Below, piece after piece: positions 35,850-45,522 of a stretch of DNA of 60,354 nucleotides. A program made the translations under genes and the position numbers. The notes under the pieces are model-generated. The model saw nothing but the letters and a program-made list of their open reading frames with translations, did no database searches and was not told the DNA's origin. How positions within the stretch are numbered: the stretch's first letter is position 1; the number at the start of each line of letters is the position of its first letter. The stretch is from Burkholderiaceae bacterium (lineage in GTDB: Bacteria > Pseudomonadota > Gammaproteobacteria > Burkholderiales > Burkholderiaceae_C), in contig JAURWR010000119.1 in assembly GCA_030654805.1 (NCBI GenBank), positions 1 through 60,354 of the forward strand, read 5' to 3'.

Positions 35850-37529
35850 ATGAGCGCCATCCCCCCCATCCACCTCTGCATCGTGCAGCCCACGGGCTAC
35901 GTGCACTCCCTCGGTCTGGTGGACCAGGCACGCTACTTCCGCTTCCAGTTCCGGCGCCTCGGCGCCACGGTCACGCTGGCCAAGAACCGGCTGCGCCACG
36001 ATGCGGTCAATTTCGTCTTCGGCGCGCACCTCGGCTTCGAGGCCGCACAGAACCAGCGCCACACCTGCGTCTTCGTCAACCTCGAACAGCTCGGTGAAGG
36101 CGGGGCCCAGGTCACGCCCGAGTACCTGAAGCTGCTGGCGACTTCGGCGGTGGTCGACTACGACGCCGACAACGTGGCCAGCTATGCGATCGAAGCCAGC
36201 GACGTGCCGCTGGTTCCCTTCCTGCATGCGCCCTACCTGGCGCCGGCCGAGCCGCTGCCGCTGGAAGATCGCCCGATCGACCTGCTGTTCTTCGGCAGCA
36301 TGAACCCGCGCCGCCGCGCCTGGATCGACCGCATCGAAGCGCTGGGCCTCTCCGTCTCCGTGTTCGACAGCCCGCTGTACGGACCCGAGCGCGACCACTA
36401 CATCGCGCAGGCCAAGGCGGTGCTGAACGTGCACTTCTACGAAAGCAGCCGCTTCGAGCAGGCCCGCGTCTCGCACTGCCTGTCGCTGGGCACGCCGGTC
36501 ATCTCCGAGCGCACCGCGCAGACCCGCCCGCACCCCGATTTCGAGGACAGCGTGCTGTGGCTGCAGAGCGACGAGGAAGTGGTGCAGTTCTTCGGCGAGG
36601 ACTTCGGCACGCCGGCCTGCTTCGACGCGATGCGCGCCGGGCTGGATCGCTTCCGCGAGACCGACCCGATCGAGCCCTACGCCGACCTGCTGGCCTTCGC
36701 AGCCGGCTTCGGCAACGAGCACGCCAAGCGCCGCGACCCGGACGCCTGGCGTCCGACCCACATCAACCTCGGTTCGGGCAAGGACTACCGCGCCGGCTGG
36801 CTGAACCTCGACGTGCAGGACAGCACCCAGCCGGACCTGCTGCTCGACCTGTCGCAGCCGCTGACACTGCCCTTGCAGGCCGCTTCGCCGACCACCGGGC
36901 CCCTGCTGCTGGAAGAAGGCAGCGTGCAGGTCATCAACGCCAACAACGTGCTGGAGCACGTGCCCGATCTGGCCAGGCTGATGGGCAGCTGCCTGCGCCT
37001 GCTCGACCTCGGCGGCGAGCTGCGCATCGAGGTGCCGTTCGAACGCGCGCCGACCGCCTGGCAGGACCCGACCCACGTGCGCGCGATGAACGAGAACTCG
37101 TGGATCTACTACACCGACTGGTTCTGGTACCTCGGCTGGTTCGAGCACCGCTTCAAGCTGAGTGATTCGAGCTACCTCGATATCAATTTGCAGCCCTGCG
37201 CCAAGGAGCAGGCCGCGTTCATGCGCGTGACGCTCGAGAAAATCGAGACCACCGCGCGCGAACGCAACGTCGCTCGCACGATGCAGGCCGATCTGCGGCT
37301 GCCCGACGACGACTTCGTGCCGACGCCACAGCAGCGCAGGCCCGAAATGCCTGTCGCCGCCGCAGCGCCGATGGCGTCGATCCTGCCGCACCCGGCCCCA
37401 CCCACCGACGCGGCGAGGCAGCCTGCCGCGAGCGTGCCGGGCGGCCTCGACATCCCCGCCCTCAACCTGCTGGCCCCCACGCGCAGCGAGGCCCTGCGCC
37501 GCGCGGCGCAAGCCGCCGTCGCTGGTTGA
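35850..37529 (+). CDS. Glycosyltransferase-methyltransferase fusion (GT first)
   Basis: A 559-residue protein. The N-terminal half resembles CgeB/GT1-like glycosyltransferases (IDLLFFGSMNPRRRAWIDRI; VLNVHFYESSRFEQARVSHC; LGTPVISE). From about 308 a SAM-methyltransferase-like region follows: INLGSGKDYRAGWLNLDV and VINANNVLEHVPDLARLM, where NVLEH is typical of sugar or lipid methyltransferases. About 80 Ala/Pro-rich residues close the protein. The ATG at 35850 has AAAGG upstream. Substrate unknown; predicted to act on glycans together with its neighbours. Confidence 0.78.
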   Translation: MSAIPPIHLCIVQPTGYVHSLGLVDQARYFRFQFRRLGATVTLAKNRLRHDAVNFVFGAHLGFEAAQNQRHTCVFVNLEQLGEGGAQVTPEYLKLLATSAVVDYDADNVASYAIEASDVPLVPFLHAPYLAPAEPLPLEDRPIDLLFFGSMNPRRRAWIDRIEALGLSVSVFDSPLYGPERDHYIAQAKAVLNVHFYESSRFEQARVSHCLSLGTPVISERTAQTRPHPDFEDSVLWLQSDEEVVQFFGEDFGTPACFDAMRAGLDRFRETDPIEPYADLLAFAAGFGNEHAKRRDPDAWRPTHINLGSGKDYRAGWLNLDVQDSTQPDLLLDLSQPLTLPLQAASPTTGPLLLEEGSVQVINANNVLEHVPDLARLMGSCLRLLDLGGELRIEVPFERAPTAWQDPTHVRAMNENSWIYYTDWFWYLGWFEHRFKLSDSSYLDINLQPCAKEQAAFMRVTLEKIETTARERNVARTMQADLRLPDDDFVPTPQQRRPEMPVAAAAPMASILPHPAPPTDAARQPAASVPGGLDIPALNLLAPTRSEALRRAAQAAVAG

Positions 37530-37551
37530 ATCGTTTTCCGGAGCCCTGTCC

Positions 37552-38946
37552 ATGCGCGCACCCGTTGCCCCCGCTGCTGCCACGAACTACTACGACGGCC
37601 TGAACCTCAAGCTGCTCGACGCCATTCCGCCCACCGCGCGCCGCGTGCTGGAACTGGGCTGTGCCAACGGCCTGCTGGGTCGCCGCTTCAAGGAGCTGCA
37701 CCCCGCAGCGCAGTGGTGGGGTGTCGACGTGTCGGCCGACGCGGTGGCCGCAGCGTCGCAGCACCTCGATCGGGCCCTGCAACTGGACCTGGACAGCGCC
37801 GATCTGTCGGTGCTGGAAGGCGGCTTCGATGTCATCGTGATCGGCGACCTGCTCGAACACCTGCGCACCCCGGAGCGCCTGCTCAGTGCGCTGTACGACC
37901 TCGGCACCGACGATGCCCGCATCGCCTGCTGCCTGCCCAACATGGGCCACCTGTCGGTCATCGAACGCCTGGTGGCCGGCGACATCAGCTACGACGCGGC
38001 CGGCCTGCTGGACCGCACGCACACGCGCTTCTTCACGCCCTCCTCGGCGTTCAAGACCTTCCTCGACAGCGGCTGGATGCCGCACCTGAAGGACCAGTAC
38101 CGCTTCAAGCTGCCGCAGACGCACTTTGCCGCGCGCATCCTCGACGCGGCGGTGGCACTCGGCCTGCCGGTCGAGACGGCGGAGCACAACCTCGGCCTGT
38201 ACCAGATGATCCTGGTGTGCGAGAAGTGGCCGCTGCAGTCGCTGCTGCGACCCGGCCCGCGCGTGCCGTTCAGCGTGATCGTGCCGGTCAACCGCCCGTG
38301 GCAGCACGAACTGAACGTGGCGCGATCTCCGGGCCTGCAAGAAGTCGATGCCGAAGTGATCTGCGTGCAGGGCGCCGGCAGCGCCGCGGCGGCCTATGCC
38401 AGCGGCGCACAGCGCGCCAGCCATGCCTGGCGCGTGATGGCGCACCAGGACGTGTACTTTCCGACCGGCAGCGGCTACGCGCTGGCGCAGCAGCTGGGCG
38501 CGGTCGAACGCGCCGGGCTGACCGGTGCGCCGATCGGCTTTGCCGGCCTCGAACCCGACCCGGCACGCCCGGGCTCGGTCCGCCAGGCCGGTCTGGTGAT
38601 CGACCGCACCACCTTGTTCAGACACCCGCCCTCGGCCGGCGCGGTGTCGATGGACGAGTTCGCCGTGGCCTTGCACCGCGACAGCGCGGTCGCGATCGAC
38701 CCGTCGCTCGGCTGGCATCTGTGGGCCACCGACCTGTGCCTGCAGGCCGAGCAGATGGCGCAGCGGCCGATCGCCCAGATCCTGGACGTGCCGCTGTTCC
38801 ACAACTCGACCAACGCCTACCAGCTTCCGCCCGAATTCCACGACAGCGCCCGCGCGCTGATGGACAAGTACCCGGGTCGCCCGCGCTTCGCGACACTGTG
38901 CGGTGAACTGACGCGCCAGGCGGAAGCAGCCCGGCAACGCGCCTGA
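37552..38946 (+). CDS. Methyltransferase-glycosyltransferase fusion (MT first)
   Basis: A 464-residue protein. Residues 1-about 230 are a class I methyltransferase (VLELGCANGLLGRRFKE; DVIVIGDLLEHLRTPERLL). From about 240 a GT-A-like domain of the StrF type follows (PFSVIVPVNRP; VDAEVICVQGAGSAAAAY; AWRVMAHQDVYFPTGSG). The domain order is the reverse of the preceding gene, 22 bp upstream. The pair probably adds and methylates sugars on the same glycan. Confidence 0.8.
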   Translation: MRAPVAPAAATNYYDGLNLKLLDAIPPTARRVLELGCANGLLGRRFKELHPAAQWWGVDVSADAVAAASQHLDRALQLDLDSADLSVLEGGFDVIVIGDLLEHLRTPERLLSALYDLGTDDARIACCLPNMGHLSVIERLVAGDISYDAAGLLDRTHTRFFTPSSAFKTFLDSGWMPHLKDQYRFKLPQTHFAARILDAAVALGLPVETAEHNLGLYQMILVCEKWPLQSLLRPGPRVPFSVIVPVNRPWQHELNVARSPGLQEVDAEVICVQGAGSAAAAYASGAQRASHAWRVMAHQDVYFPTGSGYALAQQLGAVERAGLTGAPIGFAGLEPDPARPGSVRQAGLVIDRTTLFRHPPSAGAVSMDEFAVALHRDSAVAIDPSLGWHLWATDLCLQAEQMAQRPIAQILDVPLFHNSTNAYQLPPEFHDSARALMDKYPGRPRFATLCGELTRQAEAARQRA

Positions 38947-39165
38947 GCACTGCGCCGCAGCCCTGCGTCATCAAGACGGACCGCGATCCGTCGCACAGCA
39001 CGTCGGCCGGGCATCCCATCCGCCGGTAACGACCGCCGGCTGCGCAAGGTACCCGGCTCACCCGGGCGCGGTGGCTGACCGATGCCGCGTGGCCGTGGCC
39101 GCGCCGGTCCGGTCGGTTCCGCATCAGCCTGCCGCCGATCGCCAGGCCCGGGGCGCCAAAAGGGT

Positions 39166-39192
39166 TCAAGCCTGTCGTTTGCCCGCCGATAA
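39166..39192 (+). promoter_or_regulatory. FliA (sigma-28) promoter of the chemoreceptor gene
   Basis: TCAA, 15 bases, GCCGATAA: the -10 is a full consensus match and the -35 matches that of fliD. It lies 85 bp before the chemoreceptor ATG and has AAGGAAGAA as the gene's RBS. The rest of the 331-bp gap (38947-39277) holds no gene I can see. Confidence 0.9.
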
Positions 39193-39277
39193 ACACCTCA
39201 GATTGACTGTGATCCCGTGCCTGCGCCACGGTGGGTTCTCCCACTTGCGCACCGGCTTTTAACCTCAAGGAAGAACA

Positions 39278-41044
39278 ATGAACAACCTGACCGTGCGTGC
39301 CAAATTGACCTGGGCGTTTGGCCTTCTGGCCCTGATGGTGCTGACCATCTCCGGCTTCGCCATGAAGTCACTGTCTGACGCCAACGACCGCTACGAAGGC
39401 TTTGCCCTGGGACTCACTGCGCGCATCGAGGCGGCCACGCAGGTGCGAAGCGCCGTGGATCGTCGCGCCATCGCTGCCCGCAACCTGGTACTCGTCAGCA
39501 GCCCCGAGGATCTGGCGGTCGAAAAGGAAAAGGTCGTTGCCGCCCACAAGGACACCACGGAGTGGATGACCAAGCTCAAACAATTGGTTCAGGCGCCCGA
39601 TACGCCTGAAGAAGCACGCCGCCTGGTCGCCGAGATGGACAAGACTGAACAGGCCTATGCGCCGGTCGCCTTGGACATCGTCGACAAGGCCCTGAACAAA
39701 CAGCGTGACGAAGCCGTCGCCAAGATGAACAAGGAGTGCCGCCCGTTGCTGGCCAGTCTCAGCAAGACGGCGCAGGCGTATGCAGAGTTCTCTCGGGGCG
39801 TCGCGGCGAAGCGCGTGGAGGAGGCCGCAGCAAGCTATGCAGCACAACGCAACCTGCTGATCGGCGCCTGCGTGCTCGTCTTCTTGCTGGCAAGCGCTGC
39901 GGGCTTCGTGATCACCCGCAACTTGACCCGTGCCCTGGGCGGCGAGCCGGCCGAACTGGGTGCCGCCATGCAACGCGTGGCCGATGGAGATCTGAGCGTG
40001 CGCATCGAACTCAAGGCAGGCGACAACACCAGCGCCATGGCCACCGCCGCGCGCATGCAAAGTGCGTTGTCCCAGGTGGTCTCCAGCGTGCGCCAGAACT
40101 CCGAGAGCGTGGCCATCGCCAGCGCACAGATCGCGCAAGGCAACATGGACTTGTCGAGCCGCACCGAACAGCAGGCCAGCTCGCTGCAACAAACCGCAGC
40201 GACGATGGAAGAGCTGGGCACCACGGTGCGCAACAACGCCGACAGCGCCAAGCAGGCCAACCAATTGGCGCAGGGCGCTTCGGCCGTGGCGGCGCAAGGC
40301 GGCGAGGTGGTCGGCAAGGTGGTCACCACCATGCAGGGCATCAACGACAGCAGCCGCAAGATCGGCGACATCATCAGCGTCATTGATGGCATCGCCTTCC
40401 AGACCAACATCCTGGCGCTCAACGCCGCCGTCGAAGCAGCGCGTGCCGGTGAGCAAGGCCGCGGCTTCGCCGTCGTGGCTTCCGAAGTGCGCAGCCTGGC
40501 CCAACGCAGTGCCGAGGCCGCCAAGGAGATCAAGACCCTGATCGGCCGCAGCGTCGAGCAGGTGGAGCAAGGCACCGTGCTCGTGGACCAGGCCGGCAAG
40601 ACCATGGGCGAGATCGTCGGCTCGATCCGTCGCGTGAGCGACATCGTGGCGGAGATCACCTCGGCCAGCGTCGAGCAAAGCTCAGGCATTGAGCAGGTTG
40701 GCGAAGCCGTCAACCAGATGGACCAGGCCACACAGCAGAACGCCGCACTGGTGGAAGAAAGCGCCGCCGCCGCAGAAAGCCTGAAGGGCCAGGCACAGCA
40801 ACTGGTGCAGGCCGTGGCGGTGTTCAAGCTGTCGCAACGCGACGGGGCGGTGACCTCGAACTACGCGTCAGCACCGGCCGCCAATGCACCCACCGCCGAG
40901 CGGCGTGGCCCGGACCGGGCGAAGAACGTCGCCCGCCCTTCGTTCAAGGCCAAGCCAAGTTCTCCTCCCGCACCAACCGCCGAAGCGAACCCGGTGGCCA
41001 GCGCGCCCGCCAAGACCGGCACCGACGACTGGGAAACGTTCTGA
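39278..41044 (+). CDS. Methyl-accepting chemotaxis protein
   Basis: A 588-residue transmembrane chemoreceptor. TM1 is about residues 10-30, the periplasmic four-helix-type domain about 31-190, TM2 about 192-212 ([19 protein letters not shown]), then HAMP and the long signalling hairpin with its tip at about 368-405 ([19 protein letters not shown], the CheW/CheA contact). The Ala/Pro-rich tail ends DDWETF, close to the NWETF pentapeptide that tethers CheR and CheB in Tsr and Tar. Ligand unknown. It is followed 45 bp later by cheW. Confidence 0.95.
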   Translation: MNNLTVRAKLTWAFGLLALMVLTISGFAMKSLSDANDRYEGFALGLTARIEAATQVRSAVDRRAIAARNLVLVSSPEDLAVEKEKVVAAHKDTTEWMTKLKQLVQAPDTPEEARRLVAEMDKTEQAYAPVALDIVDKALNKQRDEAVAKMNKECRPLLASLSKTAQAYAEFSRGVAAKRVEEAAASYAAQRNLLIGACVLVFLLASAAGFVITRNLTRALGGEPAELGAAMQRVADGDLSVRIELKAGDNTSAMATAARMQSALSQVVSSVRQNSESVAIASAQIAQGNMDLSSRTEQQASSLQQTAATMEELGTTVRNNADSAKQANQLAQGASAVAAQGGEVVGKVVTTMQGINDSSRKIGDIISVIDGIAFQTNILALNAAVEAARAGEQGRGFAVVASEVRSLAQRSAEAAKEIKTLIGRSVEQVEQGTVLVDQAGKTMGEIVGSIRRVSDIVAEITSASVEQSSGIEQVGEAVNQMDQATQQNAALVEESAAAAESLKGQAQQLVQAVAVFKLSQRDGAVTSNYASAPAANAPTAERRGPDRAKNVARPSFKAKPSSPPAPTAEANPVASAPAKTGTDDWETF

Positions 41045-41089
41045 GCGCGGCCAGCCGCATCAGCCCCTTCAACTTTCAAGGAGTCTCAG

Positions 41090-41650
41090 ATGAGCACCAT
41101 CATTGAAGATCGCCCCGTTGCAGAACAGGCCGCACCGCAGACAGCGGCAGGCCCCACGAGCCGGCCGGGTGCCGCTGCGGCCGGCATGCCCCGCGAGTTC
41201 CTGACCTTCCGACTGGGCGGCGAGGAGTACGGCATCGACATCCTGCGCGTGCAGGAAATCCGGTCCTACGAAGCGCCTACGCGCATCGCCAATGCACCCC
41301 ACTTCATCAAGGGCGTGGTCAACCTGCGCGGCGTGATCGTGCCCATCGTTGACATGCGCCTGAAGCTGGGCTGCGAGTCAGCCGAGTACAAGGAAACCAC
41401 TGCGGTGATCGTCCTGAACGTGCACGGCCGCGTGATCGGCGCGGTGGTCGACTCGGTGTCCGACGTGCTGGCACTGGCTGCCGACGACATCAAGCCGGCC
41501 CCCGAACTGAACTCCTCCGTGGATGCGGGCTACATCATGGGCATCGGCTGTATCAAGCACGGCGACGTGGAGCGGATGCTCATCCTGACCGACATCGAGG
41601 CACTGATGAGCAGTGCGGAGATGGGGCTGATGGACGTGTCTCCGCATTGA
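41090..41650 (+). CDS. cheW: Chemotaxis coupling protein CheW
   Basis: CheW (186 residues) links receptors to CheA. A variable N-terminal 35 residues precede the CheW fold: [44 protein letters not shown] and [21 protein letters not shown] lies upstream. It is the second gene of the FliA-driven receptor operon. Confidence 0.96.
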   Translation: MSTIIEDRPVAEQAAPQTAAGPTSRPGAAAAGMPREFLTFRLGGEEYGIDILRVQEIRSYEAPTRIANAPHFIKGVVNLRGVIVPIVDMRLKLGCESAEYKETTAVIVLNVHGRVIGAVVDSVSDVLALAADDIKPAPELNSSVDAGYIMGIGCIKHGDVERMLILTDIEALMSSAEMGLMDVSPH

Positions 41651-41765
41651 TCGCCTGCGGGGCAGCGGGACTGAGCGGGTTCCGCCGTCCGTCAGCGCCC
41701 TGCAGAGATCGACTCACCCTGCGTGGGCACATGCAGGTCGCCGGGGATGCCCTCGTCCTGCGGAC

Positions 41766-42947
41766 TCACGATGTGACTTGCTCAAGCATCACGGGAACCG
41801 TCGACTCCACTGCGGGCGTCTGCTGAAGCAGCGACGACAGCACCCCTTCGAAGCGCGCAACGATCACATCCCAAGCGAGCGCACAGGCGGTGCGGCGAGC
41901 TTGCTCGCCCACGATTCGGCGGCGCTGCGCATCGGCGGCCAGATCGACTGCCGCCCGGATGAAGGCCGGCGCATCGGTGCAGTTCGCCAGCATGCCGTTG
42001 TCGCCCGAGCGGATCAATTGCGCGGCCGCCGCGTGGTCGAAGGCCACCATCGGCAAGCCACTGGCCATCGCCTCGGTGGTGACGTTGCCGAAGGTCTCGG
42101 TCAGGCTGGGGAAGAGAAACAGATCGGCCGATGCGTAGTGCGCTGCCAGGTTCTGGCCGTGGCAGTGGCCGGCAAAGATCGCCGAGGGACACAACGCCTG
42201 CAATTCGGCGCGTTGCGGTCCATCTCCGACCAGAACCAGGCGAGCCCGTGCATCGATGCTGCGGATCGCCTCGAAAGCGGCCAGCAGCACGCCCAGATTC
42301 TTTTCCGGCGCCAGGCGCCCCACGAAAACGATCACCAGGTCGCCGGGCTCGGCACCCCAGCGGCGCCGCAGGTCCTCGCTGCGTTGCTCGGGTGCGAACT
42401 GGACCGTGTCGACACCGCGCGACACCACGCTGAGGTTGCGGAACCCACCGAGTTCGAGCTCGCGACGCAGTGCGTCGGTGGGCACCATCGTGCAGCCGGT
42501 CCGGTTATGGAACCGGCGCAGGTAGGCCATGATGGGTCGGTTGAGCCAGCCGATCCCGTAGTGGTGGCTGTAGGCGTGGAAATTGGTTCGAAAGTCGGTG
42601 CTGATCGGCAGCTTCAGCTGCAAGGCAGCGCGCAGCGCCGACCAGCCCAGCGGCCCTTCGGTGGCGATGTGGACGACGTCGGGTCGCTCGGCACGCCACA
42701 GACTGACCAGCGCGCGTTGGGACGGCAGCCCCATGCGCAGGTTCGGATAGCGCGGGATGGGCATCCCGCGCATCAACACCTCCTGAAAGCGGGGGTCTTG
42801 TCTCGGTGTATCCGCAGGGCCCTGTCGCGGCCGGATCAACTGGACGTCGTGGTGACGCCGGTGCAGTCCTTCGACCACACGGGACAGCGTCAGCGACACG
42901 CCGTTCACCTCGGGCGGATAGGTTTCGGTGACCACCGAGACACGCAT
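41766..42947 (-). CDS. Family 4 glycosyltransferase (mannosyltransferase type)
   Basis: A 393-residue GT-B enzyme. N-terminal MRVSVVTETYPPEVNGVSLTL and C-terminal FVGRLAPEKNLGVLLAAFEAI, FLFPSLTETFGNVTTEAMASG (with the E-x7-E motif) are typical of GT4 enzymes of the MgtA/PimB group, which transfer mannose or glucose to lipids. The ATG at 42947 fits; earlier in-frame codons lack similarity. It lies back to back with a small membrane protein gene. Confidence 0.88.
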   Translation of the reverse strand: MRVSVVTETYPPEVNGVSLTLSRVVEGLHRRHHDVQLIRPRQGPADTPRQDPRFQEVLMRGMPIPRYPNLRMGLPSQRALVSLWRAERPDVVHIATEGPLGWSALRAALQLKLPISTDFRTNFHAYSHHYGIGWLNRPIMAYLRRFHNRTGCTMVPTDALRRELELGGFRNLSVVSRGVDTVQFAPEQRSEDLRRRWGAEPGDLVIVFVGRLAPEKNLGVLLAAFEAIRSIDARARLVLVGDGPQRAELQALCPSAIFAGHCHGQNLAAHYASADLFLFPSLTETFGNVTTEAMASGLPMVAFDHAAAAQLIRSGDNGMLANCTDAPAFIRAAVDLAADAQRRRIVGEQARRTACALAWDVIVARFEGVLSSLLQQTPAVESTVPVMLEQVTS

Positions 42948-43141
42948 CGATCGCTGAGCCGCAGGGCAGTTGTTGACCACGGTATGCCGCCTTGCCGATG
43001 TGTTGATGCATGAATGCTGCACATCGATCGCAACAGTTCGATGACAAACAGGATCGTCACGCTGGTTTCACGCAACGCCGTCAACATGCGACGAGGCTGC
43101 GCCTGCCGGCGCTTCCATCAACCGGGACCCGGAGGCACGCC

Positions 43142-43750
43142 ATGAAACCTTTCCTTCAAGCACTCGACGAACAGCGCTGGGACGACCACCGCTACTACCA
43201 CCACAGCCGCGTCAACCAGAGCCTGCATCTGATCAGCGCGATCTGCTTCGTCATCGCGTACGGGCTGTTGTTCGTCGATCCGGCGATGGCCGCCATCCTG
43301 GCCTGGGGCGTCTCGATGACGACGCGGCAGGCCGGGCACTTCTTCTTCGAGCCACGCGGCTACGACGAAATCAACCAGGTGACCGACGCCTACAAGGAAG
43401 AGGTCAAGGTGGGCTACAACATCCAGCGCAAGCTCGTCCTGATGGGCGCCTGGGTCGCGGTGCCGCTGCTGTTGTGGTGGTCGCCTTCGGTGTTCGGCCT
43501 GATCGCGCCGGCCGAATCGTTCAACGCCTACGTGCACGATGTCGGCATCGGCTGGCTGGCGCTGGGCGTCGCGGGGCTGGTCGTGCGGGTCCTTCAGCTG
43601 TGGATGAAGGCCGACCTGATGACCGGGCTGGTGTGGATGACGAAGATCCTGACCGACCCGTTCCATGACATCAAGCTGTACCACCGCGCACCGTTGCATC
43701 TGCTGCGCGGCGAGTGGATCGACACCCAGCGGCACGCGCGGCCCGAGTGA
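43142..43750 (+). CDS. Predicted membrane protein, possibly Mpo1/DUF962-like
   Basis: A 202-residue protein with about four membrane segments (LHLISAICFVIAYGLLFV; LMGAWVAVPLLLWW; GWLALGVAGLVVRVLQLW). His-containing motifs (YYHHSRVNQSLH at about 18-29, RQAGHFFFEP near 64) resemble the metal-binding pattern of Mpo1-like (DUF962) dioxygenases, but I am not certain of the family. GGAGG precedes the ATG. Neighbours suggest lipid or envelope metabolism. Confidence 0.6.
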   Translation: MKPFLQALDEQRWDDHRYYHHSRVNQSLHLISAICFVIAYGLLFVDPAMAAILAWGVSMTTRQAGHFFFEPRGYDEINQVTDAYKEEVKVGYNIQRKLVLMGAWVAVPLLLWWSPSVFGLIAPAESFNAYVHDVGIGWLALGVAGLVVRVLQLWMKADLMTGLVWMTKILTDPFHDIKLYHRAPLHLLRGEWIDTQRHARPE

Positions 43751-43806
43751 TCCGGCAGGGGGTCAGCCGGTCGGCCGCCGTTCGCGGCCGACCGGCTTCG
43801 AGGCCC

Positions 43807-45459
43807 TCAACCCCGGAATCGCTTGCGCAGCATTTCCCGCAGGATGCCGCGCCGGATCAATCGGTTGCTCGTCGCAGCGCCATCCCACCACCCGTCAGCC
43901 TGCATTTCATGCGCTGCCGCCACGAAGCGCTTCAGTACCGCAGCGAAATCCTCATCGCTGTAGTTGAGGCTGAAGATGATGCGACCTGAACCGACCCAGC
44001 TCAGCGCCAGTCCATGCGCCCGCAGATAGAACTGAAGCATCCAGTTGTAGCGCGACGGCTGCGTGTAGGTGACGGTCCAGATCGACGACAGGTGCGCGAT
44101 GCGCACCGGCAGTCCGGCCGACTGCAAGGCCTGGTTGAACCGCTGCGCGCGATCGTCCCATCGCGCATCGATGCCGTCATACAGGGCCTTCACCTGCGGA
44201 CTGTCGAGCCGATCGAGAAACGCGCCCATCGCCCCCATGACGCAGGGATGCGCATTGAAGGTGCCCCGCGCAAAGCAGACGTCCGCCGGCCGCTCTTCGC
44301 GAAAGCGCTTCATCAGCGCGGCGCGGCCGCACACCACGCCGACCGGCAGGCCACCCCCCAGCGTCTTGCCGTACACGACCATGTCGGCGGCCACGCCGAA
44401 GTACTGCTGCGCGCCGCCCGGTGCCAGCCGAAAACCGACGAAGACCTCGTCGAGGATCAGCACGATGCCGCGTTCGGTGCACACCTCGCGCAACGCGCGC
44501 AGCCAGGCGGTGTAGGCCTCGCGATCGAAGCCGGCATGCCGGCCGCTGTCGACCAGCGACGAATCGGCCGGTGCGCCGGCATTGGGATGCAGCGCCTGCA
44601 GCGGGTTGACCAGCACGCAGGCGATGTCGCGCCGGGTGCGAAGCACCTGCAGCGACCGCTCGTGCATGTCGCGCAGCGTGTAGGTCTCACGCGGTGGCAG
44701 CGGGTTGCCCGGGCCGGGCTGAACGTCTTCCCACCAGCCGTGATACGCGCCGCAGAAGCGCACCAGATTCTTCCGTCCGGTGTGGTACCGGGCCAGCCGC
44801 ACCGCCTGCATCACCGCTTCGGTGCCCGACATGTGGAACGACACCTCGTCGAGGCCGGAGATGGCCTTCAATCGTTCCACGTTGTCGATCACGCACGGAT
44901 GGTAGGAACCGAGCACCGGGCCGAGGTCTCGCACCCGCGCGACGCCTTCATCGATGCACTCCTTGTAGAAGTCGACGCCGAACACGTTGACGCCATAGGA
45001 GCCGGTCAGGTCGTAGAGGACGTTGCCGTCCAGGTCTTCGACGGTCACGCCATGCGCCGCCTTGAGGAAGCTGCCGGTCCTCAGGTGCTGGCGCAAATAA
45101 GGGCTGTACTGGAACGGAACCCGGTAGTTGCTGGTGAACTGCAGATCGGACACGCCGTCTCGCGCCCGTGCGGTCATGGCGGCGCTGCGCGGGTAGCGCT
45201 CGTCGTACAGCCGCGCCAGTCGCTGGAAGCCGGCGCGGCGGCGTTCGACCACCTCGGCGGTTGCGCCATCCGACGCGAAGAAGCCGTCTTCGTCATAGGC
45301 GTAGCCAGGAATCAGCGCAACGATGCGCTTGGCCATGCGGGAGTGGCCGGCCAGCGAGCGGTGCTTGGCTTTCGACAGTTCGAGCCGCCGCTTGGCGCGC
45401 GGAAACGCCCAGGCCAGGATGCCGAGCGTCAGTGCAGAGAGTGCGAAGGATTCGTCCAT
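43807..45459 (-). CDS. Class III PLP-dependent aminotransferase (GSA-like) with N-terminal extension
   Basis: A 550-residue protein. Fold type I PLP signatures: FHMSGTEAVMQAVRLARYHTG, CGAYHGWWEDVQ, LILDEVFVGFR (Asp binding the pyridine N) and VVYGKTLGGGLPVGVV, where the Lys should carry PLP. It resembles glutamate-1-semialdehyde aminomutase-like enzymes but has about 110 extra N-terminal residues beginning with a hydrophobic helix (FALSALTLGILAWAF). It is therefore not the housekeeping hemL; an amino-lipid or polyketide-type substrate is possible. It diverges from psd. Confidence 0.85.
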   Translation of the reverse strand: MDESFALSALTLGILAWAFPRAKRRLELSKAKHRSLAGHSRMAKRIVALIPGYAYDEDGFFASDGATAEVVERRRAGFQRLARLYDERYPRSAAMTARARDGVSDLQFTSNYRVPFQYSPYLRQHLRTGSFLKAAHGVTVEDLDGNVLYDLTGSYGVNVFGVDFYKECIDEGVARVRDLGPVLGSYHPCVIDNVERLKAISGLDEVSFHMSGTEAVMQAVRLARYHTGRKNLVRFCGAYHGWWEDVQPGPGNPLPPRETYTLRDMHERSLQVLRTRRDIACVLVNPLQALHPNAGAPADSSLVDSGRHAGFDREAYTAWLRALREVCTERGIVLILDEVFVGFRLAPGGAQQYFGVAADMVVYGKTLGGGLPVGVVCGRAALMKRFREERPADVCFARGTFNAHPCVMGAMGAFLDRLDSPQVKALYDGIDARWDDRAQRFNQALQSAGLPVRIAHLSSIWTVTYTQPSRYNWMLQFYLRAHGLALSWVGSGRIIFSLNYSDEDFAAVLKRFVAAAHEMQADGWWDGAATSNRLIRRGILREMLRKRFRG

Positions 45460-45522
45460 GAGCAGGTGTGTTGATGTCCAACCCGTTATCTAACAGTCTC
45501 GATTGACAGGACCGTGAAAACC

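Noticed and set aside
33709-37583. Long minus-strand frames opposite the glycosyltransferase genes
   Set aside because: They overlap the clear GT41 and fusion genes completely and show no motifs.
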